From the NCBI RefSeq assembly GCF_002860285.1, contig NZ_PGVF01000029.1, positions 1 to 64,000 of the forward strand: a stretch of DNA of 64,000 bases, written 5' to 3'. Below, piece after piece: positions 19,301 through 28,249 of the stretch. The translations under genes were made by a program, and so were the position numbers. Numbering within the stretch: position 1 is the first letter of the stretch; the number at the start of each line of letters is the position of its first letter. The DNA comes from Bacillus sp. M6-12. Lineage in GTDB: Bacteria > Bacillota > Bacilli > Bacillales > DSM-1321. The notes beneath the pieces were generated by a model that was not told the origin of the DNA, did no database searches, and was given only the letters and a program-made list of their open reading frames with translations.

Positions 19301-21519
19301 CATGGACAAACGATAGAGTAACCATTCAAGTAAATGCAAATGATAGCATTAGTGGTATCCAAAGCATTGAACTTCCAAATGGAAATCGTGTAAACGGTGC
19401 AAATGTAGCGTCTTATGTTGTTGATAAAAACGGTAGTTATACGTTTAAAGTAACAGACAATGGTGGAAATGTTTCTACTAAAACGGTTACGATTACAAAT
19501 ATTGATAAAGAAGCACCAACCGCTACACATACGGTTGAAAGCGTGGATGGAGAAACCTTCAAGGTAACACTAACTGCAAGTGATGATGCTTCTGGTGTAA
19601 AATCTATTAAATTACCAAATGGTGAATACACCTATGGTACAACTGCTACCTTCAATGGAACAAAAGGACAGACTTATAATTTTGAGATTGAAGACAGAGC
19701 AGGGAATAAAACACCATATCAAGTAAAATTAAATGTACCTGAACTAACGGTTTATCAAAAAGATGACCATGTGAAATCAGAATGGGCTATTGATATGTTA
19801 GATGAAGACATTCTTTCTATTACAAGTTTTGAAGCTGGACAAGAGTTGCCAACTGGAATGGGTAGTGGAGGACAATCTATCACATCAGAAGAAGCCTTTA
19901 CTGGAAGCAAGTCATTTAAAATCAATAACACTTACAATGGTGGTAACTGGTATCAATTCCCTGCAACCTCTGGCAATCGTTCTATTGCTTGGTTTGGTTC
20001 AAAAAGATTCCCGAACGGAACAGATTTAAGTATGACGTTCAAAGCAAAATCTGACGTAGGTGGAACGGTTATGCCAAACGGTGACGGTGGTTGGGGAGAA
20101 ACGATTAATACACTTACTCCTTCTGCTACTGAAACAGCAGTAAAAGGAAGCAACAAAATCAAAGTTGATAGTTTATCTGGAATAAACTTAGGTAGTTATA
20201 TTACAACAGATACCGTTCCTACGAGTGTTAAATATATGTACCAAGTTAGAGCCATTGACACAACAACAAAAACCATTACACTAAATACTGGAATTTCAAG
20301 GGATATTGAAGCTGGTGAAAAACTAACAACGAGACCTTGGAGGGGAGCTTGGAGTTTCAATGCTCGTAATGTTCCTGCTGGTGGTGAATGGACAACTTTC
20401 AGTATTAATACGAAAGTATCCAACGCTTCTGATTATGATGTAGCGGTTCGTGGTGGTTCATTCTATATTGGTTCTCAAACAACTGGAAATCTTTATATCG
20501 ATGACATTAAGTTTGGCTATGCAACAAAAGCCCAATTATTCAGAGGTAATACGAAGATTTATGAAGGTCTTCTATCTGACTATGAAGATAGAGAAGCTAC
20601 TGATAAAGCAAAACCAAGTGCAGTATCTACTATTGATGTAAACGCAAGTGGTGGCAATATCTTCATGAATATTCAAAAGCCAACGGATAATGGAACGGAA
20701 TATGAATATACCGTAAAAGCAGTAAGCAATAAAGGCGATACGGTTGCTTCTGAAAAGAAAAAGGTTACGGTCACAACTGGTATTGACGGATATTCTTACG
20801 TGATTGATAAGAACGCTTCAACTGTCCCTGATAATACAGTGGATTCAAGAAGTGAAAAAGTCCAAATCCCTGTAACAGACAATGGCAAATATTATATTCA
20901 TATTAAAGCCATTGATGAAGCTGGAAACGTATCTGATGTGAAGCATATTCCATTCCAAGATAGCGTAGCACCAGAAATGACGTTGACGCAAAATCCGACC
21001 ACATGGACTACTTCACCAGTTCAAATTACCGTTAATGCAACGGATGCTGACCTTGGAATGAAGAGAATCCAACTTCCGAATGGAACATGGGTAAACGGAA
21101 GCACTGCAACGTATCCTGTGCCACAAAACGGAACGTACACCTTTGTAGCAGAAGATTTAGTCGGAAATCAAACAACGAAATCTATAACGATTTCTAATAT
21201 TGATACGACTCCTCCAACAGTACCTTCTATCACGAATAACCAAGAGTGGACTAAAGATACACCTGTTTCTGTTAGTATTACTGCAGGAACGGATAGTCAA
21301 TCAGGGGTAAAACGTGTGGAATACAAGCTCGAAGGAGCAACAGCGAAAGGGTGGACAACTTACGCAGGAGCGTTCAATGTATCTAATGAAGGCATTACGA
21401 AGGTTACTGCAAGAACAGTAGATAACCTTGGACAACTTTCAGCAGAAACAGTTTCTTATGTAAGAATTGATAAATCCGTACCTTATAACACTGGTATCAC
21501 TATCAAGTTAAAACCATAA
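16306..21519 (+). CDS. Giant secreted Ig-repeat protein, largest paralogue
   Basis: 1737 aa, TTG start after AAAGGGGG. Signal peptide about residues 1-45 (KAEAAE). An N-terminal beta-rich domain (about 50-280) is followed by a cadherin/Ig-like domain, two FnIII-like domains (about 380-555) and a long run of Ig-like repeats. Each repeat has the pattern SGVKRIxLPNG, then TYTxxxNGTYxF, then DNxGN. A CBM-like module (about 1165-1420) and two Ig repeats precede the tail GITIKLKP. Repeats within the protein are similar at DNA level too, which favours recombination. The conserved tail on three paralogues suggests a sorting or attachment signal of unknown type. Confidence 0.78.
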   Translation: MAKLKSKKRKWNKVLANSGMSAVVLVSVFAPSIPLVVSPLKAEAAETITVTNNSSSQKTIESSQLRVWMKDNTRYGIQLINGGATIFYGQDSARLYISRGESFPTGYPGNFSNFTLKSFTVNNGVIEQVRTDGTFDYIFRLSIVNATSQGAYMKAEIEMKNLTGSYQTAGASFNIDTMVNGNDASPFRIIPNGWEAFNNGVQVTGYYQDVYNVTNADSIFLGRYNQQYPMAVGSFYEGQVIYPGDSGAGFYYNPESIAPYQSRKESWIVGMGPRNTNPTFSMSAPADNQTFYRGQTLPISGTARDEDIGDNLEIKWSIDGGTENLLTSLTANGSNQSFNYNYTLPSNLAEGWHTLQVWAMDDKGGVSSSNTKQFYVNNFVTPGQPTFSNVDNDSFTVSFDKSGNVDSTTYELNRVHNGTTVNMGTGTSRSETGLIPNTLYQYKVRAKNTSNVYTGYSSVSTIYTLANQPTTGSLDASVDGKVVANWGANGNPSGTKYHYEVRRSSDNAVIKSGDTTATSVTVTGLPTDTYYKVYVKAINGNNVNTSETYLGEMYQDTVAPSMTFSTSTSAWTNGSVTITANATDSGTGVKRIQLPNGNWIADSTVTYTAPSNGTYTFQVEDNVGNVRSYPVSVSNIDNQDPNAPTINAGTNWTDASSVPVTITHGSDNGTAGVNRTEYMLSGATTKGWTTYTGQISVTAEGETTITARTIDNAGNVSSTSQKVVRIDRTNPNAPTINSNGYTNGAWATGNVTLSASLTDNGASDARIQYSLNGGAWTNYNGNILFDDEGTSTISFRSIDEAGNTSATVPYTVKVDKGNPSATATKSTSSWTKDNVVINVTATDGISGVKSIKLPNGTVVNSASATYTATENGTYNFLVTDNAGRTYTLPVSVTNIDKENPNAPTVTANENWTTENVTVSMDDNGDNGGSNVSRVEYMLSGATTKSWTTYASPITITNEGVTTINSRVIDSVGNISAVTTKTVKIDRGVPVIDETVNPTTWTNDRVTIQVNANDSISGIQSIELPNGNRVNGANVASYVVDKNGSYTFKVTDNGGNVSTKTVTITNIDKEAPTATHTVESVDGETFKVTLTASDDASGVKSIKLPNGEYTYGTTATFNGTKGQTYNFEIEDRAGNKTPYQVKLNVPELTVYQKDDHVKSEWAIDMLDEDILSITSFEAGQELPTGMGSGGQSITSEEAFTGSKSFKINNTYNGGNWYQFPATSGNRSIAWFGSKRFPNGTDLSMTFKAKSDVGGTVMPNGDGGWGETINTLTPSATETAVKGSNKIKVDSLSGINLGSYITTDTVPTSVKYMYQVRAIDTTTKTITLNTGISRDIEAGEKLTTRPWRGAWSFNARNVPAGGEWTTFSINTKVSNASDYDVAVRGGSFYIGSQTTGNLYIDDIKFGYATKAQLFRGNTKIYEGLLSDYEDREATDKAKPSAVSTIDVNASGGNIFMNIQKPTDNGTEYEYTVKAVSNKGDTVASEKKKVTVTTGIDGYSYVIDKNASTVPDNTVDSRSEKVQIPVTDNGKYYIHIKAIDEAGNVSDVKHIPFQDSVAPEMTLTQNPTTWTTSPVQITVNATDADLGMKRIQLPNGTWVNGSTATYPVPQNGTYTFVAEDLVGNQTTKSITISNIDTTPPTVPSITNNQEWTKDTPVSVSITAGTDSQSGVKRVEYKLEGATAKGWTTYAGAFNVSNEGITKVTARTVDNLGQLSAETVSYVRIDKSVPYNTGITIKLKP

Positions 21520-21525
21520 TAATAA

Positions 21526-21557
21526 AAGACAGTGGATTTTTACCACTGTCTTTTTTT
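21526..21557 (+). terminator. Terminator closing the giant-gene series
   Basis: A perfect stem (AAAGACAGTGG with CCACTGTCTTT) and T-rich loop are followed by seven T. Confidence 0.92.
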
Positions 21558-21761
21558 ATGAAAAAGACAAGAAGAAAGAATGAAAAGTATCATAAAAAAT
21601 ACAACTTAATAGAGGTAAATTTAATAAATAAGTATGAATAAAGTATGAATAAAATAAGGGTAAGGTCAAGAGGGGTACAACCGAAACTTTATTGTTTCGC
21701 TCATACGTTCGTGTTAAAGTTAGGGTAATTAAATTGACTATAAACAACAAGGAGGAGAGGC

Positions 21762-22349
21762 GTGGACATCTTATATATTGTACTGATTGCTGTAATCTCT
21801 CAATTTGGAATGAACATTGTAAGCGACAAGATTGGCTATCAATATAGTCCCTTATACAAGTGGTTAGCAATCGTAGCAAACACTGGAATATGGATATTAT
21901 TATTTCAAAAACTCGGATGGTCGCCTACGCTTGGTGTAGTGGGGTTAGCCTCAACGATATTGCTTACATCGAGTTTTATAGATTTAAAATATCAAGAAAT
22001 TCCCAATTCTTATAACTTAGCAGTTGCATTATTGGGTGGTGGATTTATCTACATTTATCAAGACTATTATGAACAACTCCTATTAGGTGGTGTAATTGCT
22101 TTTTTGCTCTTCTTAATGGTCATGATTTTTACAGGAGCTATGGGCGGTGGAGACGTAAAAATGGCAGGAGGAATTGGTCTTTTTACAGGTACATTCTTTG
22201 TGTCTAAATTTATTGTATATGCGTTCTTTTCAGGAGCTATCATTGCGGTTCTTTTACTAATTTTTAAACGAAAAAGTAAAAACGATGTCTTTCCGTTCGG
22301 TCCCTGCATTGCGTTATCAGGAATTTATATGTTTATTGCTTTCATATAA
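21762..22349 (+). CDS. Prepilin peptidase (A24 family)
   Basis: 195 aa, GTG start after AAGGAGGAGAGG. A polytopic membrane protein of about six helices carrying the two aspartates of type IV prepilin peptidases: Asp74 in SFIDLKYQEIPN and Asp131 in GGGDVKMAGG (the GxGD motif). It lacks the N-terminal Cys-rich methylase domain of long PilD enzymes, as is usual for TadV/CpaA peptidases. It should cleave the Gly-FVSIE/YVSIE sites of the pilins and pseudopilins at the start of the window. A TTGACTATA site lies 25 bp before the ribosome site. Confidence 0.9.
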   Translation: MDILYIVLIAVISQFGMNIVSDKIGYQYSPLYKWLAIVANTGIWILLFQKLGWSPTLGVVGLASTILLTSSFIDLKYQEIPNSYNLAVALLGGGFIYIYQDYYEQLLLGGVIAFLLFLMVMIFTGAMGGGDVKMAGGIGLFTGTFFVSKFIVYAFFSGAIIAVLLLIFKRKSKNDVFPFGPCIALSGIYMFIAFI

Positions 22350-22394
22350 ATGCAATAGAATAGGATATGTGATTATCACATAAATGGTAATTTT

Positions 22395-22449
22395 ATAAAC
22401 TTATCCATGATTTGTTCAATTTAAGCAGATAGGTTAAGTTTATTTTTTT
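22395..22449 (+). terminator. Terminator after prepilin peptidase
   Basis: Arms ATAAACTTA and TTAAGTTTAT with a further CC-GG pair enclose a loop of about 25 nt; seven T follow. The large loop makes it less typical. Confidence 0.55.
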
Positions 22450-22515
22450 GAAAAGACTTAGGTCTTTGGTATTGGTTAAAAAGTACGAAAGGTGATGAAA
22501 TTAAATAGGTACAGA

Positions 22516-22561
22516 CTTCATAAAGGTTCTCGGATTAGAGATTAAAAAAACCTATGAAGGA
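22516..22561 (+). promoter_or_regulatory. Leader hairpin overlapping flagellin ribosome site
   Basis: CTTCATA pairs TATGAAG and GGTT pairs AACC, forming an 11-bp stem with a two-base bulge whose 3' arm includes the first bases of the AAGGAG ribosome site of the flagellin gene. This could hide the site, acting as a thermosensor or binding target for a translational regulator. Seen as pairing only; no family is recognised. Confidence 0.4.
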
Positions 22562-22570
22562 GTGTACATT

Positions 22571-24355
22571 ATGAGAATTAATGGAATTTATTCAAGCAAC
22601 TTATCTATTGTCAACAGAATGAATCAATATAGTAATAAAATTGAGGATTCAAACGAAAAGCTATCAAAAGGGGTAAGCATTAATAATCCTGCTGATTATG
22701 GAATTTCTTCTAAATTAGAAAGCGATATTAGAGGAAGTCAAATGGCACAAAGAAATATGCAAGACGCTTTTTCCTTTATTGATACGGTAGATACTGTATT
22801 GACTGCAGGAGAGGAAATAGGGTTTCGTTTAGAAGAATTAGCACAAAGGTATCAATCGGATACTCTTTCTAAGGATGAACAATCAACCATTAAGAAAGAA
22901 GTAAATGGATTGACAGATGAATTGAAAAATATTTTTGAATCAGCAACATTTAATGGACAAAAGCTCTTTGGAAAGGACAAAATTTCCTTATCAACAGGAA
23001 GCCAAGGTTTATTAGAAATTAAACTCCCTGACATTTCTTCGATTAAAAATTTGAAATCAAACATTGGAAAAGAAAATGATGTATTAAAAGGCATTGATAC
23101 TTTAACCAAAGAATTAACAGAAGTAACTAAACCTTTAGTACAGACTGTATCTTCCCTTATTCAAGGTCAATCGCTTGTACAAGATACGCTAAAAACAGTA
23201 GGAAATCCTGTTGATATTCTTTCCAGTGAATTATTGAAGAACAAGGGTTTGCCAACAAATGCTATGAGCACACAAAAGGCTGTAGAGTCTTATAAAAAAA
23301 CAATGGACACCTATTCATCTAAATTTAAAAATCATGAATCCATGTTAGAAAAAGTGTTTGATAGCAAAATCAATAAAGAACAGGTAAAAGAGATAGTAAG
23401 TAAAATTGAGGATGGCGTAGAAGACTTAATTGACGGAATGGGTAATTTCTTTAATAAGTTTAATCGCAAACCTGATTCAACAGGTTCTACTTCTAAGCCT
23501 ACCGAACCAACAAATCCATCTAACCCTAACGAAAACAATAATGGTGGTGTAACAACCCCTCCAACGACTGACAATAACTCCAACCCTACTACTCCTGGTA
23601 GCGATACTGGAAGTGGTAATCCTGTAGAGAACGGTGGGGGAGATAACAACACTGGCAATGAAGGTGGAAACGAAAACGTAGGAGATAACGGTGAAAATGT
23701 TAATCCATCTAATCCTGATACTGGAAATGGCAATCCAGTTGAAAATGGTGGAAATGAAAATAACACAGGAAATACAGAAGATAATAGTGGAAATGTATCC
23801 AACCCTTCTGACAATGAAGATACAAACGTAACAACCCCTCCAACAAATGAAGGTCAACCTTCTCTTGAAGAGGAAGATAATGATAGTATCGGAATTGATA
23901 TTGGTCTTGGTGGAATTGGTGGAGGCATAAATATCGGAGTTGGAGGAAACGATGGGAATATTAACATAGATATTAACATTGGGGAGGAAGAAAAACCTGA
24001 TACAAACCCAACAACGCCAACAAATCCTACGAATCCAACAAACCCATCTATTCCTTCAGATGAAGAGTTAGAAGATTTGTTAAACCCTGATTTTATTAAA
24101 GAAAATGTGTTAGACGTGATTTCAAATGGGAAAAGTGAATTAGATATTAAGAGAAGAATTTTGGAGTATCGTATGAGCTATGAATCCCAAATGAATGATA
24201 TAAAAAATGACCATCTAAGCCGAATTAGAGATGTCGATACAGCAAAAGAAATCATGGAAAGAACAAGAAATCAAATGTTGGAACAAATGAATATAAACGT
24301 ATTCCAATTCAATATGGAACGTCAAAAACAATTGGTTTCATTGTTAATGGGATAA
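22571..24355 (+). CDS. Orphan flagellin with Asn/Gly/Pro-rich central region
   Basis: 594 aa. The N-terminal 130 residues are flagellin D0/D1-like (MRINGIYSSNLSIVNRMNQY, NPADYGISSKL, FNGQKLFG), and the last 60 match the flagellin C-terminus (SRIRDVDTAKEIMERTRNQM). Between them, residues about 300-500 are low-complexity Asn, Gly, Pro and Thr instead of a D2/D3 domain. The ATG at 22571 is well spaced from AAGGAG; an upstream GTG at 22562 lies within that site. No other flagellar gene is in the window, so it may join host filaments or form its own fibre near the pilus genes. The helical ends and terminal residues look intact. Confidence 0.85.
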   Translation: MRINGIYSSNLSIVNRMNQYSNKIEDSNEKLSKGVSINNPADYGISSKLESDIRGSQMAQRNMQDAFSFIDTVDTVLTAGEEIGFRLEELAQRYQSDTLSKDEQSTIKKEVNGLTDELKNIFESATFNGQKLFGKDKISLSTGSQGLLEIKLPDISSIKNLKSNIGKENDVLKGIDTLTKELTEVTKPLVQTVSSLIQGQSLVQDTLKTVGNPVDILSSELLKNKGLPTNAMSTQKAVESYKKTMDTYSSKFKNHESMLEKVFDSKINKEQVKEIVSKIEDGVEDLIDGMGNFFNKFNRKPDSTGSTSKPTEPTNPSNPNENNNGGVTTPPTTDNNSNPTTPGSDTGSGNPVENGGGDNNTGNEGGNENVGDNGENVNPSNPDTGNGNPVENGGNENNTGNTEDNSGNVSNPSDNEDTNVTTPPTNEGQPSLEEEDNDSIGIDIGLGGIGGGINIGVGGNDGNINIDINIGEEEKPDTNPTTPTNPTNPTNPSIPSDEELEDLLNPDFIKENVLDVISNGKSELDIKRRILEYRMSYESQMNDIKNDHLSRIRDVDTAKEIMERTRNQMLEQMNINVFQFNMERQKQLVSLLMG

Positions 24356-24369
24356 TACGGTAATCAGAA

Positions 24370-24397
24370 CGTATAGCTTTAGGGCTATGCGTTTTTG
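24370..24397 (+). terminator. Terminator after flagellin gene
   Basis: An 8-bp stem (CGTATAGC with GCTATGCG) and 6-nt loop are followed by five T. Confidence 0.88.
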
Positions 24398-24436
24398 TTT
24401 TTTATACTTTAACATCATTAAAAATTGCATAAATCA

Positions 24437-24465
24437 TTGACTTTAGTCAAAGAAATCATTAATAT
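24437..24465 (+). promoter_or_regulatory. Promoter with TTGACTTTAGTCAA palindrome
   Basis: TTGACT, 17-bp spacer, TAATAT. The -35 forms one arm of TTGACTTTAGTCAA, the clearest case of the recurrent palindrome overlapping a -35 box. Confidence 0.65.
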
Positions 24466-24528
24466 AGAATATAGATAACTACCAAAAAAAGATGACATAT
24501 ACGATTTTACAAAAAAGGAGAACGTAAC

Positions 24529-26292
24529 ATGAAAAAAACAGGGGGTTTCTTTAACGTATTTATCCTGCCACTCTTGATTGTGTTGGTCTTTATTGGTTCT
24601 ACCGCATATATCTTTGATTTAGGCAGTGATGATAAAAAGCCAAAAGAAATTACGTACAATGAATTTCTAACGAAAGCAGAAAAAGGGGAATTAAAAGAAG
24701 CAACGATTAACTACGGAGATTCTACTTTTACAGTAACGGATAAAAAAGATAATATCTATACCACTGATAATCCACGAACGGAAAATTTTAAAGAGTTTCT
24801 ATTGAAAGAGGATATTCAGGTAAAAGAAGAAGGCTCTTCAAGTGGATTTAGTTTCTTATCTACATTTGGAACAATTTTATTGATTATGATAGTATTCTCT
24901 TTCTTCATGAAAAAGAATACACCACAAGCTCAAATGAAGAACCAAGTTGTTCAAACGAAAGCAACAGAGGTAAGTAAAATTCCACCTATTCGCTTTGACC
25001 ATATTGCAGGAAATGAAACGGTAAAAAAAGATGTTCAATTTATTATCGACTTCTTGAAAAACCCTGCAAAATATAAAGAAATGGGAGCAAGGATGCCAAA
25101 GGGAACAATCCTGTACGGACCGCCTGGGACTGGTAAAACGCTTTTAGCAAAAGCCATTGCAGGAGAGGCAGGAGTACCATTCTTTAGTGTCAGTGGCTCT
25201 GATTTTGTAGAAATGTATGTAGGTGTAGGTGCAAGAAGAGTGCGTGAACTCTTTGCTGAAGCACGAAAAAAAGCACCAGCCATCATTTTTATAGACGAAA
25301 TTGATGCAGTAGGAAAAAAACGTGGTACAGATAACAATACAGAAAAAGACCAAACGATTAACGCTCTTCTTACTCAATTAGATGGATTCACTTCTTCTGA
25401 AGGCATTGTTGTGATTGGAGCAACCAACCGTTTAGAGATGTTGGATGAAGCTCTTATCCGACCAGGGCGTTTCGACAAACATGTTGCCATTCCACTTCCT
25501 GAATTGAAAGAGCGAAAGGAAATTTTGAAATTACACACGAAAAATAAGAAAATCATGGACAATGTAAACTTAGATGCGTTAGCAAAAATGACCATTGGAT
25601 TTTCTGGTGCAGGACTGGAAACGCTTATGAATGAAAGTGCAATTATTGCAGTAAGTAAAGGAAAAGAAAGCATTGATAACAATGATGTCGATGATGCCTT
25701 CTACAAAGTGGTTATGAGAGGAGATAAGAAGTCTACTAAAGACGTGAACCAAGAACAACTACGATTGGTAGCGTGGCATGAAGCTGGTCATGCCTTAGTA
25801 GCGAAACTCTTAACCAAAAAAAGTGTTCCGAAAGTAACGATTATCCCTTCTACAAGTGGAGCAGGGGGCGTAACCTTTATTATTCCTGAAAAAGCGGGTC
25901 TTCACACGAAAAAAGACCTGATAAGTGAAGTTCAAACTCTATATGCAGGAAGAATTGCAGAGTTTCTTTTAACAAAAGATGAATCCTTGATTACCACAGG
26001 GGCAAGTCAAGATATTAAACAAGCAACTAATATCCTATTAGGTATGATAAAAGAGCTTGGAATGACAGATGAATTCGGTATGCTATATGTGGAAGCTCTA
26101 AGTGGAGTAAAAGATGATGATGTGTTAAAAGAAGCAAAGAAAATGTCTAAAGAGATATATGAAAAGACGCTTACGCTTATGACAGAACATCAACATTTAT
26201 TGGAAGAAATCGCATTAGCACTTTTAGAAAGAGAAACGATTGAAGAAGACGAATTAAATCAGATTGTCTTCAAACAACCTATATCTGCGTAA
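24529..26292 (+). CDS. ftsH: FtsH-type ATP-dependent membrane zinc protease
   Basis: 587 aa, shorter than chromosomal Bacillus FtsH (about 640). Two membrane helices (about 9-29 and 110-127) flank a small external domain. The AAA module has Walker A GPPGTGKT (197-204), Walker B IIFIDEID (252-259), pore loop FVEMYVG and an Arg-finger region RPGRFDKH. The zinc protease domain has HEAGH (417-421) and Asp495 in [10 protein letters not shown] as third ligand. All catalytic residues are present, so it should be an active hexameric quality-control protease. It follows the flagellin but has its own promoter. An accessory copy could protect or remodel host membrane proteins. Confidence 0.93.
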   Translation: MKKTGGFFNVFILPLLIVLVFIGSTAYIFDLGSDDKKPKEITYNEFLTKAEKGELKEATINYGDSTFTVTDKKDNIYTTDNPRTENFKEFLLKEDIQVKEEGSSSGFSFLSTFGTILLIMIVFSFFMKKNTPQAQMKNQVVQTKATEVSKIPPIRFDHIAGNETVKKDVQFIIDFLKNPAKYKEMGARMPKGTILYGPPGTGKTLLAKAIAGEAGVPFFSVSGSDFVEMYVGVGARRVRELFAEARKKAPAIIFIDEIDAVGKKRGTDNNTEKDQTINALLTQLDGFTSSEGIVVIGATNRLEMLDEALIRPGRFDKHVAIPLPELKERKEILKLHTKNKKIMDNVNLDALAKMTIGFSGAGLETLMNESAIIAVSKGKESIDNNDVDDAFYKVVMRGDKKSTKDVNQEQLRLVAWHEAGHALVAKLLTKKSVPKVTIIPSTSGAGGVTFIIPEKAGLHTKKDLISEVQTLYAGRIAEFLLTKDESLITTGASQDIKQATNILLGMIKELGMTDEFGMLYVEALSGVKDDDVLKEAKKMSKEIYEKTLTLMTEHQHLLEEIALALLERETIEEDELNQIVFKQPISA

Positions 26293-26293
26293 A

Positions 26294-26323
26294 AGGTGGA
26301 GATTTTATCTCCATCTTTTTTTA
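26294..26323 (+). terminator. Terminator after ftsH
   Basis: A 9-bp stem (GGTGGAGAT with ATCTCCATC) and short loop are followed by seven T. Confidence 0.9.
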
Positions 26324-26541
26324 TATCATACAAATGGAAAATGAAGTATTATATACTAAATAAACTTTTTTGTAAAAAATACTTTACGCTTAAAAGCCAT
26401 TGTGATATAATCAAGATAACCTCCTATTCTATATACTTTAGGATAAGAGTAATAGAATCTAATCTGCCAACCTTTTAATGTTGAAGGAAGCCCTACCTGT
26501 ATATAATAGAAGGAAACTTTTATTCAGGAGGTGAAGCAGAA

Positions 26542-27033
26542 GTGGAAACAAATTGGATTATTTTATTTGTCGCTATAGTCGGTGTATTGGCTATCATTGG
26601 ATTCTTATTGAAATCATTTATTAAGGTCATTTTGGTATTAGGTGTTATTTATCTTCTTTTCCATTTAGGATTTATATGGGGAGTAGGAGATTTAAATGAA
26701 AAATTGCACTTAGATAAATTCTTAAAACCAGAAGTTAGCCAACAAATTCAAGAAAAATACGATGACTTTTCCAATCGAAGAGAAGAAAATGGAGTAGTAG
26801 AGACACAATTAATTGAAAAAACGATTAATGATAGTCTTCAAGTAGCTTTAACGAAAGCATCTGACGAAATCAGAAACATCGATAAAGAAGCACTTATTCA
26901 AGATTTAAGTGATAAACTCCGTAACTTTGATACAGAAGAAGTGGCACAAGCATTAGATAACTTGAAAGCAGAATTAGCGAAGTACAACGTAACACCTGAA
27001 GAGGTTCAGGTTGAAACACAATCAGCACAATAA
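26542..27033 (+). CDS. Small two-helix membrane protein with coiled coil
   Basis: 163 aa, GTG start with AGGAGGTG 12 nt before. Two adjacent hydrophobic helices (about 6-25 and 28-50) are followed by about 100 charged, heptad-like residues probably in the cytoplasm. Not recognised. It heads a run of three closely spaced plus-strand genes (26542-28233), all with good ribosome sites, probably one operon. A TATAAT at about 26506 may be its -10. Confidence 0.7.
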   Translation: METNWIILFVAIVGVLAIIGFLLKSFIKVILVLGVIYLLFHLGFIWGVGDLNEKLHLDKFLKPEVSQQIQEKYDDFSNRREENGVVETQLIEKTINDSLQVALTKASDEIRNIDKEALIQDLSDKLRNFDTEEVAQALDNLKAELAKYNVTPEEVQVETQSAQ

Positions 27034-27060
27034 TTTAGAACAGAAGGTGAGGAAAGGATT

Positions 27061-27393
27061 ATGGATACAGCACTTCTCCAATATGTAGATGAAGTCGAAT
27101 ATGATATTTCTGAATTTTTAATCACAGGACATGCAATGACTCAGTATGCATCAAAGTGCTCACCTGGATTAACTTTAATTGAAATCAGTAGCCGAATGAG
27201 AGAAAAAATGAAGAAGGTAAGAAAGGTCGAATTAAACAAGAAAAAACGACCAGGGCGTGTATCTTATATGGATGAAGATGAAATCATCTATATCGTAGAA
27301 AAAGATAAAGTCATTACAACCTTCCCTAATGAACGAATTTTCGTTGCAAAAACTTTCTACTCAAACAAAAAAACTGGAAAAAAATATCTATAA
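27061..27393 (+). CDS. Small protein with DUF4258-like features
   Basis: 110 aa. The order GHAMTQY, then a basic amphipathic helix (SSRMREKMKKVRKVELNKKKRPGR), then two strands ending IYIVEKDKVITTFPN recalls DUF4258/RelE-like small proteins, but key positions are too diverged to be sure. It starts 28 nt after the previous stop behind AGAAGGTGAGG. Function unknown; a toxin-like or RNA-binding role is a guess from the fold pattern. Confidence 0.6.
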   Translation: MDTALLQYVDEVEYDISEFLITGHAMTQYASKCSPGLTLIEISSRMREKMKKVRKVELNKKKRPGRVSYMDEDEIIYIVEKDKVITTFPNERIFVAKTFYSNKKTGKKYL

Positions 27394-27435
27394 TACGAAA
27401 AAAACAGGAAAGATATACAAACAGGAGTGAATAAT

Positions 27436-28233
27436 ATGAAAACCGTTACGCATGGAAACCTTAAACGGAGATTTGAAAAGAAAAAGACATACCTTATGCA
27501 CTATCAATTATTAGAGCATAAAGCTAAAGGGCAGGGACTAATGCTTCGATTAAACTTTTTTATTTTTGCAGGGTTTTATCTATTTTGGCATGAGTACCCT
27601 CTCGCTTTAGCGACACTTGATTTTAGCTTTACAGTATTAGCAGTTCTATTTTGGTTGTTCGTTAAGCCGAGAATGCTTAGAGGAGACATTACTGCATATT
27701 ATCGTAGAGATTATCGAAAAATGAAGTCGAGTATGTTTTTAATTCAGCTCTTTATTCAGGGTGCTCTCATGCGTTTTGCTGTTGTAGCATTGTATTATGC
27801 ACTTACACTATACTTAGTAAAAGATTCTCCAAAAGAAATCGAAACATACCAAGAGGTTGTATCTCAAATCTTGATAAATCCAACTGTATCCATGATAGCC
27901 ATTGCAGGGTTCTCTCTTGCGATGTATGTGCTTTTTTATCACGAAAGATATGCGACCATTCGTGAGTTTTCAAATTCAGTAGTGGAAATTTACAGTAGTC
28001 ACCCATATACTGAAGAAGGAGCGGTAAATGAATTTATTGAAAGAAAAGATAGAGAGCTTAGATTGTCCGATATTGATGGTGTGAGATATGATGGAGCATG
28101 GAGCACAGTTTCGTCAGAACCAGAAAGTCAACCAGTGCTTTCAGAAATAACACAAGCGGAAGTGGTATCTGCTTCACCAGAAACGGTACAGGAAGAACCA
28201 ACTGATATTGTAAGAAGAAAAGCTCGAAGATAA
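27436..28233 (+). CDS. Polytopic membrane protein of unknown family
   Basis: 265 aa with about four membrane helices (residues about 38-56, 63-80, 100-125 and 150-170), a short central loop and a C-terminal charged tail of about 80 residues. The start at 27436 is favoured by CAGGAG 8 nt before; a GTG at 27427 overlaps that site. Last gene of the 26542-28233 run and followed after 16 nt by the next gene. No family recognised. Confidence 0.65.
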   Translation: MKTVTHGNLKRRFEKKKTYLMHYQLLEHKAKGQGLMLRLNFFIFAGFYLFWHEYPLALATLDFSFTVLAVLFWLFVKPRMLRGDITAYYRRDYRKMKSSMFLIQLFIQGALMRFAVVALYYALTLYLVKDSPKEIETYQEVVSQILINPTVSMIAIAGFSLAMYVLFYHERYATIREFSNSVVEIYSSHPYTEEGAVNEFIERKDRELRLSDIDGVRYDGAWSTVSSEPESQPVLSEITQAEVVSASPETVQEEPTDIVRRKARR

Positions 28234-28249
28234 AAAGGAGTGTTTAACG

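Noticed and set aside
26296-26478. 60-codon plus ORF after ftsH
   Set aside because: It begins inside the ftsH terminator, has no ribosome site and a biased, non-protein-like composition.
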